From: Xenococcus sp. PCC 7305
GTDB taxonomy: Bacteria > Cyanobacteriota > Cyanobacteriia > Cyanobacteriales > Xenococcaceae
Reading direction: 5' to 3'
Assembly: GCF_000332055.1 (NCBI RefSeq)
Contig: NZ_ALVZ01000162.1
Location: 1-34,004, forward strand
DNA length: 34,004 bases
How positions within the stretch are numbered: the stretch's first letter is position 1; each line of letters begins with the position of its first letter. The notes beneath the pieces were generated by a model, which was given only the letters and a program-made list of their open reading frames with translations, was not told the DNA's origin and searched no databases. The position numbers and the translations under genes were made by a program. Of this stretch, positions 7,688 through 16,622 are shown piece by piece.

Positions 7688-7712
7688 AAGGTGGGGCAAC
7701 TCACCTTTTTTT
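7688..7712 (+). terminator. Rho-independent terminator after the small membrane protein
   Basis: AAGGTG (7688-7693) pairs with CACCTT (7702-7707), extended by GG/CT around a GCAA tetraloop, and the T run continues to 7712. Confidence 0.85.
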
Positions 7713-7719
7713 ATCTTTC

Positions 7720-7927
7720 ATGGTTAATGCGGCTCTGGCTTTGCGACGACCTTTGTTGATTGCAGGAAATCCAGGGACGGGAAAATCTTCCCTTGCCTAT
7801 ACAATCGCTGATGAATTACGCTTGGGAAATGTCTTAAAATGGGCAATCTACCACTCGGACTACTCTCAAAGATGGATTGTACATCTATGATGCGATCGCC
7901 AGTCTGCAAGATGCCCAGACAACTTGA
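7720..7927 (+). pseudogene. Remnant of a MoxR-like AAA ATPase gene
   Basis: The first frame reads [20 protein letters not shown] followed by KSS, a typical Walker A region of MoxR-type AAA ATPases, but stops at 7890. A second frame carries on the expected family sequence ([19 protein letters not shown]) and stops at 7925-7927, so the gene is both frameshifted and cut short. The equivalent segment in intact proteins is the region after the P-loop (R-T-L-Q-D-G-L-Y-type). No ribosome site; the piece runs straight on from a terminator. It is debris of an ATPase of the kind found in cyanobacterial vWA/conflict systems. Confidence 0.65.
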
Positions 7928-8011
7928 CTTGAACTGCTTGGCAGTGACCCCAATAACTGACGATCGCACTACCTAAATCCAAACTGGTAATAACTCCACT
8001 TGTTACCGCTT

Positions 8012-9052
8012 ATGCTCTCGATTACTCATGCAGCGATCGCAGTATCCGCAGCTTCTCTAACTTTCCAACTTGGCACAGATAACCCTTTGGCTCTCGGTTT
8101 AGCGTTATTAGGCTCCCAGCTTCCTGACTTGGATACCACCACTAGCAGCATTGGTCAGATCTGCTTTCCTCTGAGTAATTGGCTTGAGGATAATTTTCCC
8201 CACAGAACCATCACTCATTCACTCTTGGCCACAACAGTTTTAGCGGCGATCGCACTTCCCATTGGTTATTATTTCGATCATCTGGTTACTGCTGCGGTGC
8301 TTCCCTTTGCCCATGCGATCGCTTGTTTCTCCGATACCTTCACCAAAAAAGGAGTGCAGTTGTTTTATCCTGTCCAGTTTTGGGCGGTAGCTGGGTCGAA
8401 TCCGAGACGGAGACTTAAAACAGGTGGTAATGCTGAGTATATGGTGTTGGCGATCGCAACTACTATTTTGGTATTTAGTCTCTGGATAAACAATAATGGC
8501 GGCATCTTCCAGAACTTGGGACAAAATCTAAGCCTGAGTAGCACGGTTATTGAAACTTACAACGAGAATGCTGAAACAAATCATGTTTATGCAGACATCG
8601 AGGGATTTTGGGAGAGCGATCGCAGTAGTGCCGATGGTCGATATTTGATTCTTGGCAATAAGGGCAAGGAGTTTATTGTCACCGATGGTGAAGGTATTTA
8701 CAAAACTGGTGCTCAGATTATCACGAGTAAAGTGCAGACAGTAATTGGTGATGAGTCGGAAAATATTCTCGAAACTCTCAGCTTTGATGATGAACAGGCG
8801 ATGGATGAATTGAATTCTCTTAAAAATAAATATCCAGAAAATCTGATTGTTGTTAGCGGCGAGCTGACAATAGATCTTCCAGATGAGATTGATGAATATG
8901 CCAAACCAAATACTATGAAGACATTTGATGTCTCTAGTAATAAGGTGAGTTTTGATAATTGTTTGTTGGATCAGGTGATTGAGGTGCTGGATGGTCAATA
9001 CGCGATCGGTTCTGTTGAGGTGATGGTTGTTGGTCCTGTGCCAGAAATTTAA
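8012..9052 (+). CDS. Membrane-bound metal-dependent hydrolase, YdjM/DUF457 type, extended C-terminus
   Basis: 346 residues from ATG 8012 (a TTG at 8000 would add four). The N-terminal half has four or so hydrophobic segments with conserved polar motifs: THAAI near the start, LPDLDT (about residues 40-45) and PHRTITHS (about 64-71). These are the His/Asp motifs of the YdjM (LexA-regulated) inner-membrane hydrolase family, substrate unknown. The region after about residue 165 is a soluble extension with GEL-type strands not normally in the family; its last part may be an OB-like or beta domain. Degraded copies of the 3' end lie at 10825-10905 and 10931-10984, so related copies once stood here. 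Confidence 0.7.
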   Translation: MLSITHAAIAVSAASLTFQLGTDNPLALGLALLGSQLPDLDTTTSSIGQICFPLSNWLEDNFPHRTITHSLLATTVLAAIALPIGYYFDHLVTAAVLPFAHAIACFSDTFTKKGVQLFYPVQFWAVAGSNPRRRLKTGGNAEYMVLAIATTILVFSLWINNNGGIFQNLGQNLSLSSTVIETYNENAETNHVYADIEGFWESDRSSADGRYLILGNKGKEFIVTDGEGIYKTGAQIITSKVQTVIGDESENILETLSFDDEQAMDELNSLKNKYPENLIVVSGELTIDLPDEIDEYAKPNTMKTFDVSSNKVSFDNCLLDQVIEVLDGQYAIGSVEVMVVGPVPEI

Positions 9053-9087
9053 TTTTGGAACATATCGGACGTTTCAGTTATTTAGTT

Positions 9088-9507
9088 TTAACTTATTCGA
9101 TCATCCCATGAGTCGTCTAAAAAATTCCATTCAGTATCTTTATTATTGTCTACTTGTGCTCTCTTTGGAAACACCCTCAAATTTGATTTTACTCGCTTAT
9201 TCTGATCATAATTGATGGCTTGATCAAGAGTTTCTTGAAGCGAATTTGCTAGACGCTTAGATATTTCATTTAAAATAATCTTTCGTTTATTAGATTTAGC
9301 AAATCTAAGCTGGTTGTATAACTCTTCAGTAGATTTTTCAGAGTAAATACCACTTAATTTTTCAGAAATTTTTTCATTAACAGTAGATTCTTTTTCACCA
9401 GAAAGCCTAATGATTAGCAATCCAACTGCACTAACAATTAATAACCCTTTTATCCCAAAAAGTTTGTAGGATATTACAAGGATAATTAGAAATACTAAAA
9501 TATTCAT
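9088..9507 (-). CDS. Small membrane-anchored protein, partner of the coiled-coil protein
   Basis: 139 residues: a hydrophobic N-terminus (about 1-35, MNILVFLIILVISYKLFGIKG then another hydrophobic stretch) that can form one long or two short membrane helices, and a soluble charged helical tail. The ATG starts one base after the TAA of the upstream gene (TAAAATG), so the two are translationally coupled. No family recognised. The pair may act together at the membrane (inference from coupling only). Confidence 0.6.
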   Translation of the reverse strand: MNILVFLIILVISYKLFGIKGLLIVSAVGLLIIRLSGEKESTVNEKISEKLSGIYSEKSTEELYNQLRFAKSNKRKIILNEISKRLANSLQETLDQAINYDQNKRVKSNLRVFPKRAQVDNNKDTEWNFLDDSWDDRIS

Positions 9508-9508
9508 T

Positions 9509-10531
9509 TTAATCAGAATAGATATTTAATAATCGAGTTATTCTATCTGGGGTAAGGGAAACAAGTTTGACTTGTTTTAGGTTTTGGATAGCTGAGTCAA
9601 GCGCATTAACATTATTTTTAATAACCTGCATAATTGCAGTTATTTCTAAAATATCTATTTGACTTTCAGCATTATCTCTAATCAAGGTTAGTGTAGGTAT
9701 TTGTTTTTTTGAGGCACCAATGCTATCCTTCAATTCCTCAATTGAAGATTCATATTTGCTCCATTCTTCTCTAACTATCTGAATTGCCTCGTTTCTTCTA
9801 TCAATATCTGACAAAACTTGTTGCTTAACGTCTTCATCAATAATTTCTGGCGATTCTGCTCTTGCCTTCAATTGCTGCTGTTTTCTTTCAATTTGACTGA
9901 GTTTTTCATTGATATATCTTTGTACTTCTTTTATCCCATCAATCCCCTCAAGCTTTAAAGAATTTAGGTAGCTAATTAAGAAATCGCTTAGTTCATAAAC
10001 AAGAATAGCATTCGCCAAAACTAGATCCCTTTCTAATCTTGCATTCTGGCTTTTTCGACAATCTTCAATTTTCTCTTGAATACGCTTATTCAATTCTAAA
10101 AATAATTCAGTAGCAACTTTTAAAGATTGAAATGATATGTTAATCTTTTTATCTGCTTCTAATAAGTTAGTTGCTTGATTTCGTTCATTATAAGTTAAAT
10201 GTTCTTTCGCTAAAGCTTCTTCATAAGATTTATACTTAAAGTTTTCTATTTCTAAAGCGCCCCGTTCAATAACAGCTCGAAGTTTATTTTGAAATGCACC
10301 TATCTGCTTTTTTATCTCTTGCGGAATCTGTCTGTTCAGAGAAATATTTGAACTTAGAATTTCATAATTACTGACAGGAAATTCATTTCTAAGGGCTAAG
10401 ATTTGGCTAATGTGACTATCTAAAACTTCTGTCTCAACTACTTCAACCAAAGTTTCTTTAGTATTCTCCTCAACTTCAGTAACTACTTTTTTAAGCTCTT
10501 CTTCTATGTTTGCTTGTTGAGATGTTCTCAT
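9509..10531 (-). CDS. Uncharacterised helical coiled-coil protein
   Basis: 340 residues from ATG 10531, preferred over a longer frame starting at 10606 because AAAGGAT lies just upstream and the first 25 codons of the longer form look non-coding. Almost entirely helical with heptad-like runs of E, K, L, I and Q (for example ELNKRIQEKIEDCRKSQNAR and SQIERKQQQLKARAE). No signal peptide, membrane segment or nucleotide-binding motif is visible. It forms an operon with the membrane protein at 9088-9507. I do not recognise the family. Confidence 0.6.
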   Translation of the reverse strand: MRTSQQANIEEELKKVVTEVEENTKETLVEVVETEVLDSHISQILALRNEFPVSNYEILSSNISLNRQIPQEIKKQIGAFQNKLRAVIERGALEIENFKYKSYEEALAKEHLTYNERNQATNLLEADKKINISFQSLKVATELFLELNKRIQEKIEDCRKSQNARLERDLVLANAILVYELSDFLISYLNSLKLEGIDGIKEVQRYINEKLSQIERKQQQLKARAESPEIIDEDVKQQVLSDIDRRNEAIQIVREEWSKYESSIEELKDSIGASKKQIPTLTLIRDNAESQIDILEITAIMQVIKNNVNALDSAIQNLKQVKLVSLTPDRITRLLNIYSD

Positions 10532-10824
10532 AGTTAAATCCTTTAAAGATTGATTTGCAAATAATAGTGCCTTATGGTTTCGGGTGTTCGACAGCGATAA
10601 AAACACTCACGAAAAAATTAAGCCTTATCTAGCTAGTTTTTACATTGGAGGATTTTGCGCTGGCCATTTCAGTCCATTCTATACAAAATCTCCGTATTAT
10701 TACGGTCATTTGTTATGGATTCTTGATATTAAAATGCGATTGCTCTTTACTTGTAGAGTGCAAAACGCGACAGCATAATACACTAAATTAAACTAACTCA
10801 TTTATTTATGATAGTAAGATAGTA

Positions 10825-10905
10825 GTTATTGAAGGTCAATACGTGAATCGGTTCTGTTGAAGTAAAGGTTATTAATTCTGTGCTAGAAGTTTAATTATGG
10901 AACAT
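10825..10905 (+). pseudogene. Decayed duplicate of the hydrolase gene 3' end (copy 2)
   Basis: Aligned to 8984-9063: EGQYV, one inserted base, then IGSVEVKVINSVLEV and a stop, against DGQYAIGSVEVMVVGPVPEI and a stop in the intact gene. Similarity continues past the stop (TTTAATTATGGAACAT versus TTTAATTTTGGAACAT), so it is a DNA duplication and not only protein resemblance. Everything upstream of this tail is missing. Confidence 0.7.
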
Positions 10906-10930
10906 GAGATAGGATTTAGCGATCGCGCTT

Positions 10931-10984
10931 TTGGAAGAGCATTATGCAGTGGGGAGTGTGTAGGTTAGGATAGTGCCGTCTTAG
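10931..10984 (+). pseudogene. Third, more decayed copy of the same gene tail
   Basis: The frame reads LEEHYAVGSV, stop, VRIVPS, stop, matching LDGQYAIGSVEVMVVGP of the intact gene at 8987 onward. With the copy at 10825 this shows a former tandem set of related genes. Confidence 0.5.
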
Positions 10985-11019
10985 GTATTAAATAGATTAA
11001 ATAGATAGTATAGTATTTT

Positions 11020-11985
11020 ATGAATTCTCTAGTTTTAGAGTTACAGAATGAAGCCTTAGACCCGTCTAGTTCCGTATTAAATTTGCTTCGTAAAGCATCA
11101 GTTATTGCATATAAACTTGATGTTCAAGAGTTACAAGAATGGGTTAAATTAGAGCTTAATGGCTACTCACAATCTTCTCAATTACCAGATTATCGTTTTG
11201 TCAATGGCGAATTAAAAGCACAAAATCCTTTTCATGGTTTTATTCCCGTCATGTTAGATGATGCAAAAATAAGTGACCTTATATCTAAAAGACCAGTTTT
11301 TCAACCAATTAGCGAGCTAGAGCATTTAATTAGTAATGCTAGTCGTAATTTTCTGCATTTAACATTTCCTAAAGAAATGGAATTAGAGATTCAAAAATGG
11401 TTGAGAGATCCTTTACCCCTTGTCGTGAGAGTTTCTACTTCACAATTTAACAAGGTAGTTGAGAATACTAGAGACATTATTCTTAATTGGTCTTTGAGAT
11501 TAGAAAAAGACGGAATTTTAGGAGAAGGAATGACTTTTTCGACAAGAGAAAAAGAGATAGCTCATAATGCGAGCTATCATATAGAACATTTATACAACTA
11601 CTCGCCGATAGGAAATACAATGTCTGAAACAAATATTGATCAAAGCAATTCTTCAATGGGTATTGGTGTGAATCAAGGAGAAGTTAAAACTGAAAAGTTA
11701 GCTGGTACTATCAACGAAGCTCAATCACAAAACTTAGCCCAAGCAGCAGCAGATATCCAGCAACTTTTAGAACAATTATCACAGAAGTACCCTACTGAAA
11801 CTTTAAGTCAAAAGGCGCTAGTAGCAGAAGAAGCTATCAAAAAAATAGAAAATGATTCCAGCTTCAAGCAACGAGTAATTAGTGCGATTAAAGCTGGAAG
11901 TATAGGGGCTTTAGAAAAAGCTATTGATAATCCTATAGGTGCTTTTTTTATTGAAGGCATAAAAGGCTGGAAAGATGTTAACTGA
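11020..11985 (+). CDS. AbiTii-domain protein
   Basis: 321 residues. The N-terminus (about 1-190) has the AbiTii pattern: LVLELQNEALDPSSSVLNLL, RKASVIAYKL, then EWVKLELNGY and a proline/aromatic-rich strand. AbiTii domains are predicted abortive-infection modules in bacterial defence proteins. Residues 205-245 are a Gly/Asn-rich linker and the C-terminus is helical with a coiled coil and a short hydrophobic end (IGAFFIEGIKGW). No catalytic motif is evident, so mechanism is unknown. It stands alone, without a partner gene; nearby upstream genes are divergent. Confidence 0.7.
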   Translation: MNSLVLELQNEALDPSSSVLNLLRKASVIAYKLDVQELQEWVKLELNGYSQSSQLPDYRFVNGELKAQNPFHGFIPVMLDDAKISDLISKRPVFQPISELEHLISNASRNFLHLTFPKEMELEIQKWLRDPLPLVVRVSTSQFNKVVENTRDIILNWSLRLEKDGILGEGMTFSTREKEIAHNASYHIEHLYNYSPIGNTMSETNIDQSNSSMGIGVNQGEVKTEKLAGTINEAQSQNLAQAAADIQQLLEQLSQKYPTETLSQKALVAEEAIKKIENDSSFKQRVISAIKAGSIGALEKAIDNPIGAFFIEGIKGWKDVN

Positions 11986-12213
11986 TGATCAGAAGTTTCT
12001 CCAATAAAGTAATTTCTGAATTGAGATCGTAACCGTGATCGCCAACCAATCCCCTCCCCAATCTCCACAACAATCAATCCTCGCCACTCCTCGAACTTCA
12101 CCAATCCCTAACAATAAGATGACTTTTAATAATTACTTGATGAAAGTTTTAAATAACTAGTATCTTTTATGTAATATCGAAGTAGCAATAATAGATGTGC
12201 CAATACTTTAATT

Positions 12214-13107
12214 ATGAGATGGCTATTCATTCTCACTACTGTCGGAACAATTCTTTTATCCCCCTGCAAAATTACTCAGGCTCAAGAAGCGCAAACCCTT
12301 CCCACTGCGCCCATAGAGACCCGTGCAGCGGCCTATCCAAATCGCATCGAAATTACTGTCAAAATCTCAGCCCATGAAGATCTAAAAATTGCCCAAGACA
12401 TGACGATCGCGAAAGGACAAATAATCAGCGATCGCATTCCTGAAAAGAAACGACTACTCGCTCAAAAGAAACAATTAGAGTTATCACTAAAACGTGTCCT
12501 GGCAACATCCATCCAAGCACCTCCCAAGCCTCTACCAGTTCCGACCGTCGCACCACTGCCACCAGTCAATTATTTAGAGCAGGAAGCAGCGATTGAACGA
12601 GCCAACATCGAGATCGCCCTTTCTCAAGAAGAAATCACCATCAAAGAACAGGAGATAGAAGAACTCTCCCAAATTCCTGATTTAGATCCCATCATCCTCG
12701 AACATGAACAAGAGAAGTTGAAACGGCTTCAGCTCAATCATCAGATAGCCCAAAGTGAATTAGAACTTGCCCGGGGAAAATTAGAAACCGCCAAACAGCA
12801 GAGGGAATATCAAGAATATCAATTCTCAGTAACCGCTGCTCGACGGGTAGAGGAGCAGAACCAGGCTAAATCCTTTTATCAACAACAGCTAGCCCAGTAC
12901 AACGAGAAACTAGCTGATCGAGAAATTCAAATTACTCAATTCAACGAGAAATTAGCCAATGTTCAGAACCAAATCGATAACTTACAGATTGTTTCTCCTT
13001 ATGCTGGTGAAGTCCGCAGCATCGATTTTTTAGGGCAAGATGCTGAGGGTTTAATTACAGTGAAAATACTTCTTAAGATCTCAATCACCCAGGAATTGCC
13101 CAAATGA
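12214..13107 (+). CDS. HlyD-like periplasmic adaptor protein
   Basis: 297 residues with an N-terminal signal peptide (about 1-23, ending near TQAQ). Two half-motifs of a lipoyl/barrel-sandwich domain (EDLKIAQDMTIAKGQIIS near 58 and IVSPYAGEVRSIDFLGQD near 265) bracket a long helical hairpin rich in E, Q and K. This is the order seen in membrane-fusion proteins that join inner-membrane transporters to TolC-type channels. The beta-barrel and membrane-proximal domains after the second half-motif are very short. No transporter gene is nearby; a short TolC-like gene follows after 237 bp. Confidence 0.6.
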   Translation: MRWLFILTTVGTILLSPCKITQAQEAQTLPTAPIETRAAAYPNRIEITVKISAHEDLKIAQDMTIAKGQIISDRIPEKKRLLAQKKQLELSLKRVLATSIQAPPKPLPVPTVAPLPPVNYLEQEAAIERANIEIALSQEEITIKEQEIEELSQIPDLDPIILEHEQEKLKRLQLNHQIAQSELELARGKLETAKQQREYQEYQFSVTAARRVEEQNQAKSFYQQQLAQYNEKLADREIQITQFNEKLANVQNQIDNLQIVSPYAGEVRSIDFLGQDAEGLITVKILLKISITQELPK

Positions 13108-13344
13108 GCGAGCATATCAGGAGTTCAGCTAATTAGTACATATATACTAAAGTACAAATGTACTATAAAAATATAAGAAATAAAAATATATTTAATTAAA
13201 TGAAATTGGTAATACTTAAGGAGCACTGCAAATCAAAAATAATGCTAAAATTATAAAAATAAAGTTATTTTAAATCAATATAAAAAAAATACGCATAATA
13301 ATAATTTTGTCAATATAAACTATAAAAATATATAAGTAAAAATT
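13108..13344. promoter_or_regulatory. AT-rich spacer with two adjacent dyads
   Basis: A highly AT-rich 237-bp gap. Directly after the adaptor gene are TTAGTA/TACTAA (13133-13150, 6-base spacer) and AGTACA/TGTACT (13151-13164, 2-base spacer), abutting dyads that look like operators. No terminator was seen, and the downstream gene has no clear ribosome site. Confidence 0.35.
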
Positions 13345-14067
13345 ATGTTTAATTGTCGCTCAATATCGCTTAAGCCCATATGTGGCGGGGGGTCTGGGCT
13401 CATCAAAATCAGTCAAACCTTTGTCGGGGTTTTTATCTTGAATTTGATGTTTAAAATGCCTATTGCTGTCTCCAAGCCGATATTACCCTGTATAGATAGC
13501 TCTAATGAATGTGTAGAAGAGTTGACTGAAAAGGCGATCGCAAACTCTTTTAAACTAGAAACTCTATCAGCTCGAATCACTCTAATTGATGAACGATTGG
13601 CACTGGCAGAAGATCGGATCAAGTACACCAGGAACAAGAAATGGGTCAATTATATTTCCACTAATCCAGTTGATATCATTCAAAATATCTTCGGTGGGGG
13701 AAATGTGCAGCGGGATAATATTGCGATCGCATCTCTAGAAATCAGAACGGCAGATTTACTCGCAGCTAAAGCAGAACTGGAGAGACAGAAGGAAGAAGAG
13801 AAGGTAGAGATTAGCGATCGCATTCTCAGATTGTTACTTGATTACGAAGCGGCAGAACGCAGACATGAATTGTTAAAGAACCAGTTACAAACTTTAGAGC
13901 AGCAGCAGAGAGTTGCCCGAGTTGGATATCGCAATGGAAGGGGTAGTACTTCTCAGATGTTGGGGATGGCGGATAAACGCGATCGCTTAACTGAGAAGAT
14001 TGTTGAGGCTGAGATTAAGAAGGATGAAGCTGTGAGAGAGCTTGGACAGTTGATTGGTTCAAGTTAA
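13345..14067 (+). CDS. Short TolC-like coiled-coil secreted protein
   Basis: 240 residues from ATG 13345; the first membrane-type segment (FVGVFILNLMFKMPIAVS, about 27-44) may be a signal peptide, and a start at Met35 or Met38 cannot be excluded. The rest is helical coiled coil, ending in RVARVGYRNGRGSTSQMLGM, which is the repeated Y-x-x-G-x-S-x-x-x-L element of TolC-family outer-membrane proteins. Only about half a normal TolC is present. With the adaptor upstream it could build an envelope-spanning export or anchoring path, but this is inference. It converges with the lysozyme gene with a 3-bp gap. Confidence 0.5.
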   Translation: MFNCRSISLKPICGGGSGLIKISQTFVGVFILNLMFKMPIAVSKPILPCIDSSNECVEELTEKAIANSFKLETLSARITLIDERLALAEDRIKYTRNKKWVNYISTNPVDIIQNIFGGGNVQRDNIAIASLEIRTADLLAAKAELERQKEEEKVEISDRILRLLLDYEAAERRHELLKNQLQTLEQQQRVARVGYRNGRGSTSQMLGMADKRDRLTEKIVEAEIKKDEAVRELGQLIGSS

Positions 14068-14070
14068 TGA

Positions 14071-15519
14071 TTAACCATCTTCTTTTAGGAATAATTTAAC
14101 TTCCTTTTCACGTCGGTTTACCAAGCCTTGAACTCGACGCTTCGTCTTTACACCGTCAATTATAACTGTTTCCTTAATCCATCTTCTCAGCTCAGAGGGA
14201 ACAGATTCATAATCACCTTTATTAAGTTTTTTCAAAAGTGTACTCCCTTTAAAGCCTGTCTTTTCCTCTTTAGAACCGATACCTACATTGAAAGCAAATG
14301 AGATCAATGCTGCACGTTGACATTTATTCAGTTTCACCTTCACAGATTCATCGACTGCTTCTACAAAACGAGCTAGATCTTGATCGAGCAGTGCCCGAGC
14401 CTGTGCCTCTGTGAGACAGGCATTGATAGAAAACTTTTTGTCGTTGATCTTGAAGGTTCCTGTTTTTAGTTCTTCGGGTGTAAACTTGTGTCCCACTCCA
14501 ATCGTTGGATTTCCGCCCGTGTCCTTGTATTGTTTCAATTCAAGCTTTTCACAGTTAATGAGAAAATTCTGTACAATTGTTTCTCCACCTAAAGTCAGTC
14601 CTCCAGAGGTATTTTTACCAGCTTCGTTTAATTCATCGTCCAGTCTCGCTCTCCATTGGTCAAGCTTGGCACGCCAGTCATCTCTTAATTTGGGTGAAGC
14701 CTTGGGATTATCTTTGAGAGCTTGATTCAAGTTGGCAATGGCTTGAGTTTTCGTTGCCAAAAGTTCTTTTTCGGTATCTGCAATGGTTTGATCTCGATCA
14801 TCAGGATATAAAAAGAGCAGATCATTGGTAAAAGCGAATATGCCATTTGGAAATTCGTCTAAAGCTACAATATCGTCATCATCAGGGTTTGTAGGTTGAG
14901 GACTTCCAAGGCTACACCTTAAAACATCAGTATCGAATCTAGAGTAATCAATGGCATTCACTCCAGAATTGATAACGAGGCAAAATTGCTCGTCTACTTT
15001 CTGGCGCTCGAAAGCAAAATATTCTTCCTCTTCTGGCACGAACGAAACGTAGCCAGGAATACCTTTCCAGACACCTTCTTTAGTTTCTTTGAGTTTTTTG
15101 ATCAGCCAGCCATATTTACGCTCAAGAAGATCATCCAGTAAAACGCGGTCAATTTTATCTTCCGCTTTGGCTTTTTCGGCTTTGATGGCTTTATCCAATT
15201 CGGCAATCGCTTCGTTCTTGTTATCGAACTTCTTTCTTCTATTCTTGATGATCTGACCAATCTTGGTTGCGTCAAAAGCTTTGTTTAAGACTTCTGCAAA
15301 GCGCTTATCAACTACGCCATCGTTAAAAGGTGCATCACCTTCCTTTTTTAGTTGTTTTTGAGCGGTCTGCACGGCTTTTTTGGTGTCGTCACCAAACTTT
15401 CCATCAACACCATCTTTACCGATGTCAATGCCGAGCGCTTTTAGCTCCCTTTGTAAGGTTTTTACCTCTTCATCTACCGGCGCAGGTTTAACTCGCTTGA
15501 GGTCTTTTGTTATTTGCAT
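14071..15519 (-). CDS. Phage-type lysozyme (GH24) with peptidoglycan-binding domain
   Basis: 482 residues from ATG 15519 (an ATG at 15582 would add 21 residues of HIP1-type spacer). An N-terminal peptidoglycan-binding domain (LQRELKALGID, DGVDGKFGDDTKKAVQ) is followed by a charged helical spacer and a C-terminal T4-lysozyme-like domain. The catalytic set Glu-Asp-Thr is present in INCEKLELKQYKDTGGNPTI followed by GVGH, and KCQRAALISFAFNVG is the following conserved helix. It cleaves the glycan strand of peptidoglycan. No signal peptide is visible, so release may be by lysis or by a dedicated path. Longer than free phage endolysins (about 165 residues). Confidence 0.75.
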   Translation of the reverse strand: MQITKDLKRVKPAPVDEEVKTLQRELKALGIDIGKDGVDGKFGDDTKKAVQTAQKQLKKEGDAPFNDGVVDKRFAEVLNKAFDATKIGQIIKNRRKKFDNKNEAIAELDKAIKAEKAKAEDKIDRVLLDDLLERKYGWLIKKLKETKEGVWKGIPGYVSFVPEEEEYFAFERQKVDEQFCLVINSGVNAIDYSRFDTDVLRCSLGSPQPTNPDDDDIVALDEFPNGIFAFTNDLLFLYPDDRDQTIADTEKELLATKTQAIANLNQALKDNPKASPKLRDDWRAKLDQWRARLDDELNEAGKNTSGGLTLGGETIVQNFLINCEKLELKQYKDTGGNPTIGVGHKFTPEELKTGTFKINDKKFSINACLTEAQARALLDQDLARFVEAVDESVKVKLNKCQRAALISFAFNVGIGSKEEKTGFKGSTLLKKLNKGDYESVPSELRRWIKETVIIDGVKTKRRVQGLVNRREKEVKLFLKEDG

Positions 15520-15775
15520 AGTAATACGTAATTTTCTACTAAATAGTTCGCGATCGCTAATTGCTCTGCTAGCAGCGATCACACTTTCCAGTAAAATTAA
15601 TAACTAAGAAGTTGCAATCGCTATTTATCATCTTTTCAGGAATAGCAATTCTCAAACGCTGTATTTTTTTGTTGATTTCTAATTAGGTCTTAGATCTTGA
15701 AATATGCAATATAATACAATTGGCGATCGCCCTCTTCCCCTGCCATAATATTAGTTTATTCGGTTAATTAAATCA

Positions 15776-16579
15776 ATGAATAAACTAATAAACCAAGCAA
15801 TATTTATCATCGCTATTATCTTAATATTTAGCAATTTTCTACTTAAACCAAAAGAAACAACTACAGATAAAAAACTAGAGATTAATAACATCGATATTAG
15901 TAATAATAATCCTAGTGAAGCTAACAAGAAAAACTTAAATAATCTCTTAATAGTTAAAGAAGAATATTTCCTATCTTATAATTGCTCCAAAGGAATTGCT
16001 AACTGGGTAGGCTGGCGTACCAGTGAATCAGATTTAGGAGATTTATCGCGCTCTGATGACTTTCGAGAAGATAATTCGTTGCCTAAAAAATGTTATCAAG
16101 TTGATGAGAAAGATTATAGAGGAAGTGGATATGATAGAGGTCATCTGATGCCATCAGGAGACAGAACCAAATCTAAACAGGCTAATAGTTCCAGCTTTTT
16201 AATGATAAACATGATACCGCAGCATAAAGCTAATAATCGAGAGGTCTGGCGGGAGCTAGAACAGCACAGTAGGCAACTAATTGAAGAAGGATTAACGTTA
16301 CATTCCTTTGCTGGGGGAATTGGTCAAATAAAAACAATTAGTGATGGCAAAATTACTGTTCCTGAGTATGTTTGGAAAGTAGTTTTAATTGAGAATAAAA
16401 TAAGTGGAGAAGTAGACGCGATCGCGGTAATTATGCCGAACAATGAATCAGTAAGAAAAACTGATTGGACAGATTATCTTACGACTGTTGATAAAGTGGA
16501 AGAAGTGACAGGTTATGATTTCTTTTCTTACTTAATTGATGATGTTGAATCGGAAATTGAAAGTAAAGTTTATCAGTAA
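15776..16579 (+). CDS. DNA/RNA non-specific endonuclease, NucA type
   Basis: 267 residues. The N-terminus (about 5-24) is a membrane anchor or uncleaved signal segment. The catalytic motif DRGHLMPSGDR (120-130) carries His123, and MINMIPQHKANNREVWREL (143-161) carries the metal-binding Asn/Glu positions of the family. Proteins of this type, like Anabaena NucA, are sugar-non-specific and are exported. A TATAAT lies at 15710-15715 upstream without a matching -35. This is the second extracellular nuclease of the plasmid. Size and motifs fit an intact gene. Confidence 0.85.
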   Translation: MNKLINQAIFIIAIILIFSNFLLKPKETTTDKKLEINNIDISNNNPSEANKKNLNNLLIVKEEYFLSYNCSKGIANWVGWRTSESDLGDLSRSDDFREDNSLPKKCYQVDEKDYRGSGYDRGHLMPSGDRTKSKQANSSSFLMINMIPQHKANNREVWRELEQHSRQLIEEGLTLHSFAGGIGQIKTISDGKITVPEYVWKVVLIENKISGEVDAIAVIMPNNESVRKTDWTDYLTTVDKVEEVTGYDFFSYLIDDVESEIESKVYQ

Positions 16580-16622
16580 TAGTTGGCGATCACGATATAT
16601 TAAAAATAAAAACATAAATCAT

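Larger units (their letters stand above)
10532..11019. other. Intergenic region with decayed gene tails
   Basis: 488 bp separating divergent genes. It holds two degraded copies of the 3' end of the 8012 hydrolase gene (listed separately) and a HIP1 octamer at 10918-10925. The only open stretch, 10584-10778, has no ribosome site or recognisable sequence. The promoter of the AbiTii gene probably lies in the AT-rich last 60 bp. Confidence 0.5.

Noticed and set aside
10584-10778. 64-codon plus-strand ORF
   Set aside because: It overlaps the upstream end of the coiled-coil gene region, has no ribosome site and no protein-like pattern.
12085-12160. Proline/serine-rich short frame before the adaptor gene
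   Set aside because: Lacks a start and recognisable sequence; the 228-bp spacer 11986-12213 shows nothing else.
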